This document shows positions 7,255 to 9,356 of a stretch of 9,356 nt of DNA, piece by piece. The translations under genes were made by a program, and so were the position numbers. The stretch covers positions 1 through 9,356 of the forward strand of contig JAKAUH010000479.1 in the NCBI GenBank assembly GCA_021818605.1, in the 5' to 3' direction. The notes beneath the pieces were generated by a model that was not told the DNA's origin, did no database searches, and saw nothing but the letters and a program-made list of their open reading frames with translations. Position 1 is the stretch's first letter, and each line of letters opens with the position of its first letter. Source of the DNA: Planctomycetota bacterium. Lineage in GTDB: Bacteria > Planctomycetota > Planctomycetia > Isosphaerales > Isosphaeraceae.

Positions 7255-7716
7255 TCACGCACCGGCCCCGCTCGCCCGCCGCAACGACTCCTCCAGCAGC
7301 CGGACGAGCTGCTCGCGGTGCGGCCGGAAATCCTCAAGCGTGTACTGATCGAGCACCCCCAGGAACGCCTGCTGGGCGCGCACCAGCGCCCCCTTCAGCC
7401 CGCACGCCGGCGCGATCGGGCAGGTGTTCGTCTCCGGGTCGAAGCATTCCACTAGGTTCATATGCGGCTCGGTCTGGCGGATCAGCCACCCCACGTTGAT
7501 CTCCGACGGACGCTTCGCCAGCCGCATCCCGCCCCCTCGCCCTCGCTGCGCCTCAACCACACCGAGATCCGTCAGCACCTGCACCACCTTCACCAGATGA
7601 TGACGCGAGATCCCATACGCCCGGCTCACCTCATCCACCGAGATCACCCGCTCCGGATGACACGCCAGGTACAGCACCAGCCGCAGCCCATAATCCGAGA
7701 ATTGCGTCAGATGCAC
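7255..7716 (-). CDS. nsrR: NsrR, Rrf2-family [4Fe-4S] nitric oxide-sensing repressor
   Basis: This 153-residue protein opens MHLTQFSDYGLRLVLYLA, very like E. coli NsrR (MQLTSFTDYGLRALIYMA). A winged helix-turn-helix covers about residues 25-68 (VDEVSRAYGISRHHLVKVV, wing RGRGGGMRLAK). Cluster cysteines are Cys91, Cys99 and Cys105 in ECF(X6)CPIAPACGLK. Asp8, the fourth ligand in the Streptomyces NsrR structure, is present. The Cys91-Cys99 gap is three residues longer than in E. coli. Family knowledge: the holo-form represses NO-detoxification genes and is released on nitrosylation. The start is GTG at 7716, with a seven-G run five bases upstream as ribosome site. The gene is convergent with the exporter gene and divergent from the heme-protein gene, whose promoter carries a matching operator. 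Members of IscR/RsrR subgroups fit less well. Confidence 0.92.
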   Translation of the reverse strand: MHLTQFSDYGLRLVLYLACHPERVISVDEVSRAYGISRHHLVKVVQVLTDLGVVEAQRGRGGGMRLAKRPSEINVGWLIRQTEPHMNLVECFDPETNTCPIAPACGLKGALVRAQQAFLGVLDQYTLEDFRPHREQLVRLLEESLRRASGAGA

Positions 7717-7745
7717 CGCATCCCCCCCTGCTCCACGCCGCGAGC

Positions 7746-7790
7746 AAAAATTCGTCGACCCGTTGACAACCCGCCGCTGAACTATAATAT
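7746..7790 (+). promoter_or_regulatory. Promoter of the heme-protein gene (right copy)
   Basis: An A-tract at 7746-7750 (possible UP element) precedes a perfect -35 TTGACA (7763-7768). TAATAT (7785-7790) lies after a 16-base spacer, in register with TAACAT of the left copy; the better-looking TATAAT (7783-7788) would have only a 14-base spacer. This is a strong vegetative-type promoter, reading toward the gene at 7876. The sequence GTTGACAAC is nearly symmetric, so the same element could also act weakly toward nsrR. Confidence 0.75.
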
Positions 7791-7808
7791 GGATTCTAAA
7801 TACAACTT
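7786..7808 (+). promoter_or_regulatory. NsrR operator
   Basis: The 23 bases fit the 11-1-11 symmetric NsrR consensus known from proteobacteria (core ATGYATTTNAAATRCAT) at about 19 of 22 informative positions. The core here reads ATGGATTCTAAATACAA (7789-7805). It overlaps the -10 and the start of transcription, the usual place for repression. The gene for NsrR itself begins 70 bases away on the other strand, so autoregulation is possible. Binding is inferred from the match, not shown. Confidence 0.8.
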
Positions 7809-7875
7809 AAAAGGGCCGGCCGAGTCCACATTGTACCGGCCCGATCCTTTCCCGACCCCGGTGCGAGGCCGAACG

Positions 7876-9231
7876 ATGGGACAGGCAGAGCGAGCGACGG
7901 CGCATGGCGACGAGACCCGGCGGGCGGCCCGTGGACGGCAGCGGATGCTGCGGGCCCTGCTGATGGCCCTGGCGAGCCTGCTGACGGCACGGGCCGAGGC
8001 GCAGGACATCGAGCGCGATCCGATCCGCTACAGCACGGCCACACCGCGAAATGCGGTCGCGACGCTGCAGGAGCGGCTAGCCAGCGGGAAGGCGAAACTC
8101 GTGTACGAGCCGAAGCACGGCTATTTGAAGTCGGTGCTCCGGGCGCTGGACGTTCCCGAGTCGTCGCAGATCCTAGTCTTCTCGCGGACGAGCCTCCAGC
8201 GCGATCGGATCTCGCCCCGGACGCCGCGGGCGATCTACTTCAACGACGACGTGATGGTCGGATATTGCAACCGAGGCCGGGTGATGGAGATCTCGGCGGC
8301 CGACCAGACGCTCGGCACGGCGTTCTACACGATCGACCAGGAGCCCGACGACCGGCCGACCATCACGCGCCAGACCGACTCGTGCCTGCTCTGCCACAGT
8401 TCTTCGGCCAACCAGGGACTCCCCGGCCACCTGGTTCGCTCGGTCTACGTCGACCTCAAGGGCAACCCGCTCCTGGCCAACGGCTCGTTCCGCACCGACC
8501 ACACCAGCCCGATCGCCCAGCGCTGGGGCGGATGGTACGTCACCGGCACCAGCGGCCGGCAGAAACACATGGGTAACCAGATCTGCCCGAAGGGCCGCAA
8601 ACCCGAGGCCCTCGACAATACCCAGGGCGTGAACGTCGTCGATCTGAAGGATCGGTTCAGGACCTCGATGTACCTGACCCCGCACAGCGACATCGTCGCC
8701 CTGATGGTCCTCGAGCACCAGGCCGGCATGCTCAACCGCCTGGCCCGCGCGGGGATGGAAACCCGCATGGCGCTCTATTACCAGCGCGAGCTGAACAAGG
8801 CGCTCGGCCAGCCGCTCGACGAACCGTCCGAGAGCGCCCAGTCGCGCATCCGCTCCGCGGGCGACGACGTCGTCTCCTACATGCTCTTCTCCGGCGAGAC
8901 GCGGCTAACCGACCCGATCGTGGGCACCTCCAAATTCGCCGCCGAGTTCGCCGCCCGCGGCCCGCGCGACTCGAAGGGACGGTCGCTCCGCGACCTCGAC
9001 CTCAGGACCCGATTATTCCGCTACCCGTGCAGCTATCTGATCCATTCCCGCGCCTTCGATTCCCTGCCCCCCGAGATGAAAAGCTACATCTACGGGCGTC
9101 TCCTGGAGATCCTCACCGGCCGTTCATCGAGCAAGGACGACCCGCAGCTCGACCCGGCGGATCGCGCGGCGATCATCGAGATCCTCCGCGAGACGAAGCG
9201 GGACTTGCCCGCCGAGTGGCACCAACCCTGA
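7876..9231 (+). CDS. Secreted single-CXXCH (c-type heme) protein, function unknown, NsrR-regulated candidate
   Basis: This 451-residue protein starts at ATG 7876 behind GAGG (7865-7868). The frame is open further upstream, but that part crosses the promoter and operator. A long basic N-terminus (1-23), a hydrophobic run (24-38) and TARAEA-QD (cleavage after about 42) indicate export. A second start at Met24 would give a more standard signal peptide. One heme c motif, CLLCH (170-174), lies within QTDSCLLCHSSSANQGLPGH. It is followed by conserved-looking blocks: RSVYVDLKGNPLLANGSFRTDHTSP, RWGGWYVTGTSG, KHMGN (possible His or Met distal ligand) and a helical C-terminal half. It matches no NO reductase, cytochrome c', Hmp or nitrite reductase I know. 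The NsrR-type promoter suggests a role in nitric oxide or nitrite stress in the periplasm; the activity is unknown. Confidence 0.85.
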   Translation: MGQAERATAHGDETRRAARGRQRMLRALLMALASLLTARAEAQDIERDPIRYSTATPRNAVATLQERLASGKAKLVYEPKHGYLKSVLRALDVPESSQILVFSRTSLQRDRISPRTPRAIYFNDDVMVGYCNRGRVMEISAADQTLGTAFYTIDQEPDDRPTITRQTDSCLLCHSSSANQGLPGHLVRSVYVDLKGNPLLANGSFRTDHTSPIAQRWGGWYVTGTSGRQKHMGNQICPKGRKPEALDNTQGVNVVDLKDRFRTSMYLTPHSDIVALMVLEHQAGMLNRLARAGMETRMALYYQRELNKALGQPLDEPSESAQSRIRSAGDDVVSYMLFSGETRLTDPIVGTSKFAAEFAARGPRDSKGRSLRDLDLRTRLFRYPCSYLIHSRAFDSLPPEMKSYIYGRLLEILTGRSSSKDDPQLDPADRAAIIEILRETKRDLPAEWHQP

Positions 9232-9274
9232 CCAGCGTCCGCCGATGACAACCGCGCCAGACGGGAGAACAGAA

Positions 9275-9356
9275 ATGAGCACTCAGACCGATCTTCATCC
9301 AAGCGGCGCCGCGGCAATCCCGAGCCGCTATCGCCTGCCGCTCTCGGACCGCCCCG
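9275..9356 (+). CDS. Start of an unidentified gene (partial, cut by window edge)
   Basis: ATG 9275 follows GGGAG (9263-9267) at good spacing and lies 43 bases after the heme-protein stop, with no terminator between. The 27 visible residues begin MSTQTDLHPSGAAAIPSRYR and are polar, as at the cytoplasmic N-terminus of a membrane protein or a soluble enzyme. No family can be assigned. Co-transcription with the heme-protein gene, and so NsrR control, is likely from position. Confidence 0.6.
   Translation, partial: MSTQTDLHPSGAAAIPSRYRLPLSDRP

Noticed and set aside
7462..7875. Upstream extension of the heme-protein frame (start at 7462)
   Set aside because: It crosses nsrR on the opposite strand and the promoter and operator, and it has no signal peptide at that end. 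ATG 7876 has a ribosome site and is followed by an export signal.

Overview
The window is GC-rich, densely packed bacterial DNA. Its gene families and composition suggest a planctomycete, perhaps of the Isosphaera/Gemmata type. That placement is inferred from protein style only; no rRNA or other phylogenetic marker is present.

Layout. (1) Positions 1-217 are mobile-element debris: the last 28 codons of an IS630-like transposase, then a nested inverted repeat (128-216). (2) Positions 218-975 hold no convincing gene. They do hold an orphan promoter with an NsrR-like operator (218-281), and an AT-rich island (841-945) that probably contains the promoter and leader of the next operon. (3) Positions 976-7179 are one tightly coupled five-gene + strand operon: an EmrA/HlyD-type adaptor, a TolC-family outer-membrane lipoprotein, a secreted proline-rich/glycine-zipper protein of unknown function, a small unknown lipoprotein, and an EmrB-like 14-TM MFS exporter. 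Every junction overlaps or nearly overlaps. Together they would form a trans-envelope efflux machine with two undescribed accessory parts. (4) On the - strand, 7255-7716 encodes an NsrR, the [4Fe-4S] nitric oxide sensor of the Rrf2 family, with the three cluster cysteines and Asp8 present. (5) Divergent from nsrR is a promoter whose -10 overlaps a near-consensus NsrR operator (7786-7808). It drives a secreted 451-residue protein with a single CXXCH heme motif (7876-9231) that I do not recognise as a named enzyme. A further + strand gene begins at 9275 and runs off the window.

How it fits together. The right half looks like a nitric-oxide-responsive regulon: NsrR, its operator, and a periplasmic c-type heme protein of unknown activity. 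The promoter in front of the heme-protein gene is repeated almost exactly about 7.5 kb upstream (TTGACAACCCGCCG, 16-nt spacer, TAAYATGGATTCTAAAT) with no gene directly behind it. A weaker match lies in the AT-rich island before the efflux operon. This raises the possibility that the efflux operon was, or is, also under NsrR control. The NsrR assignment and the operator match are strong; the efflux-NO link and the heme protein's role are hypotheses.
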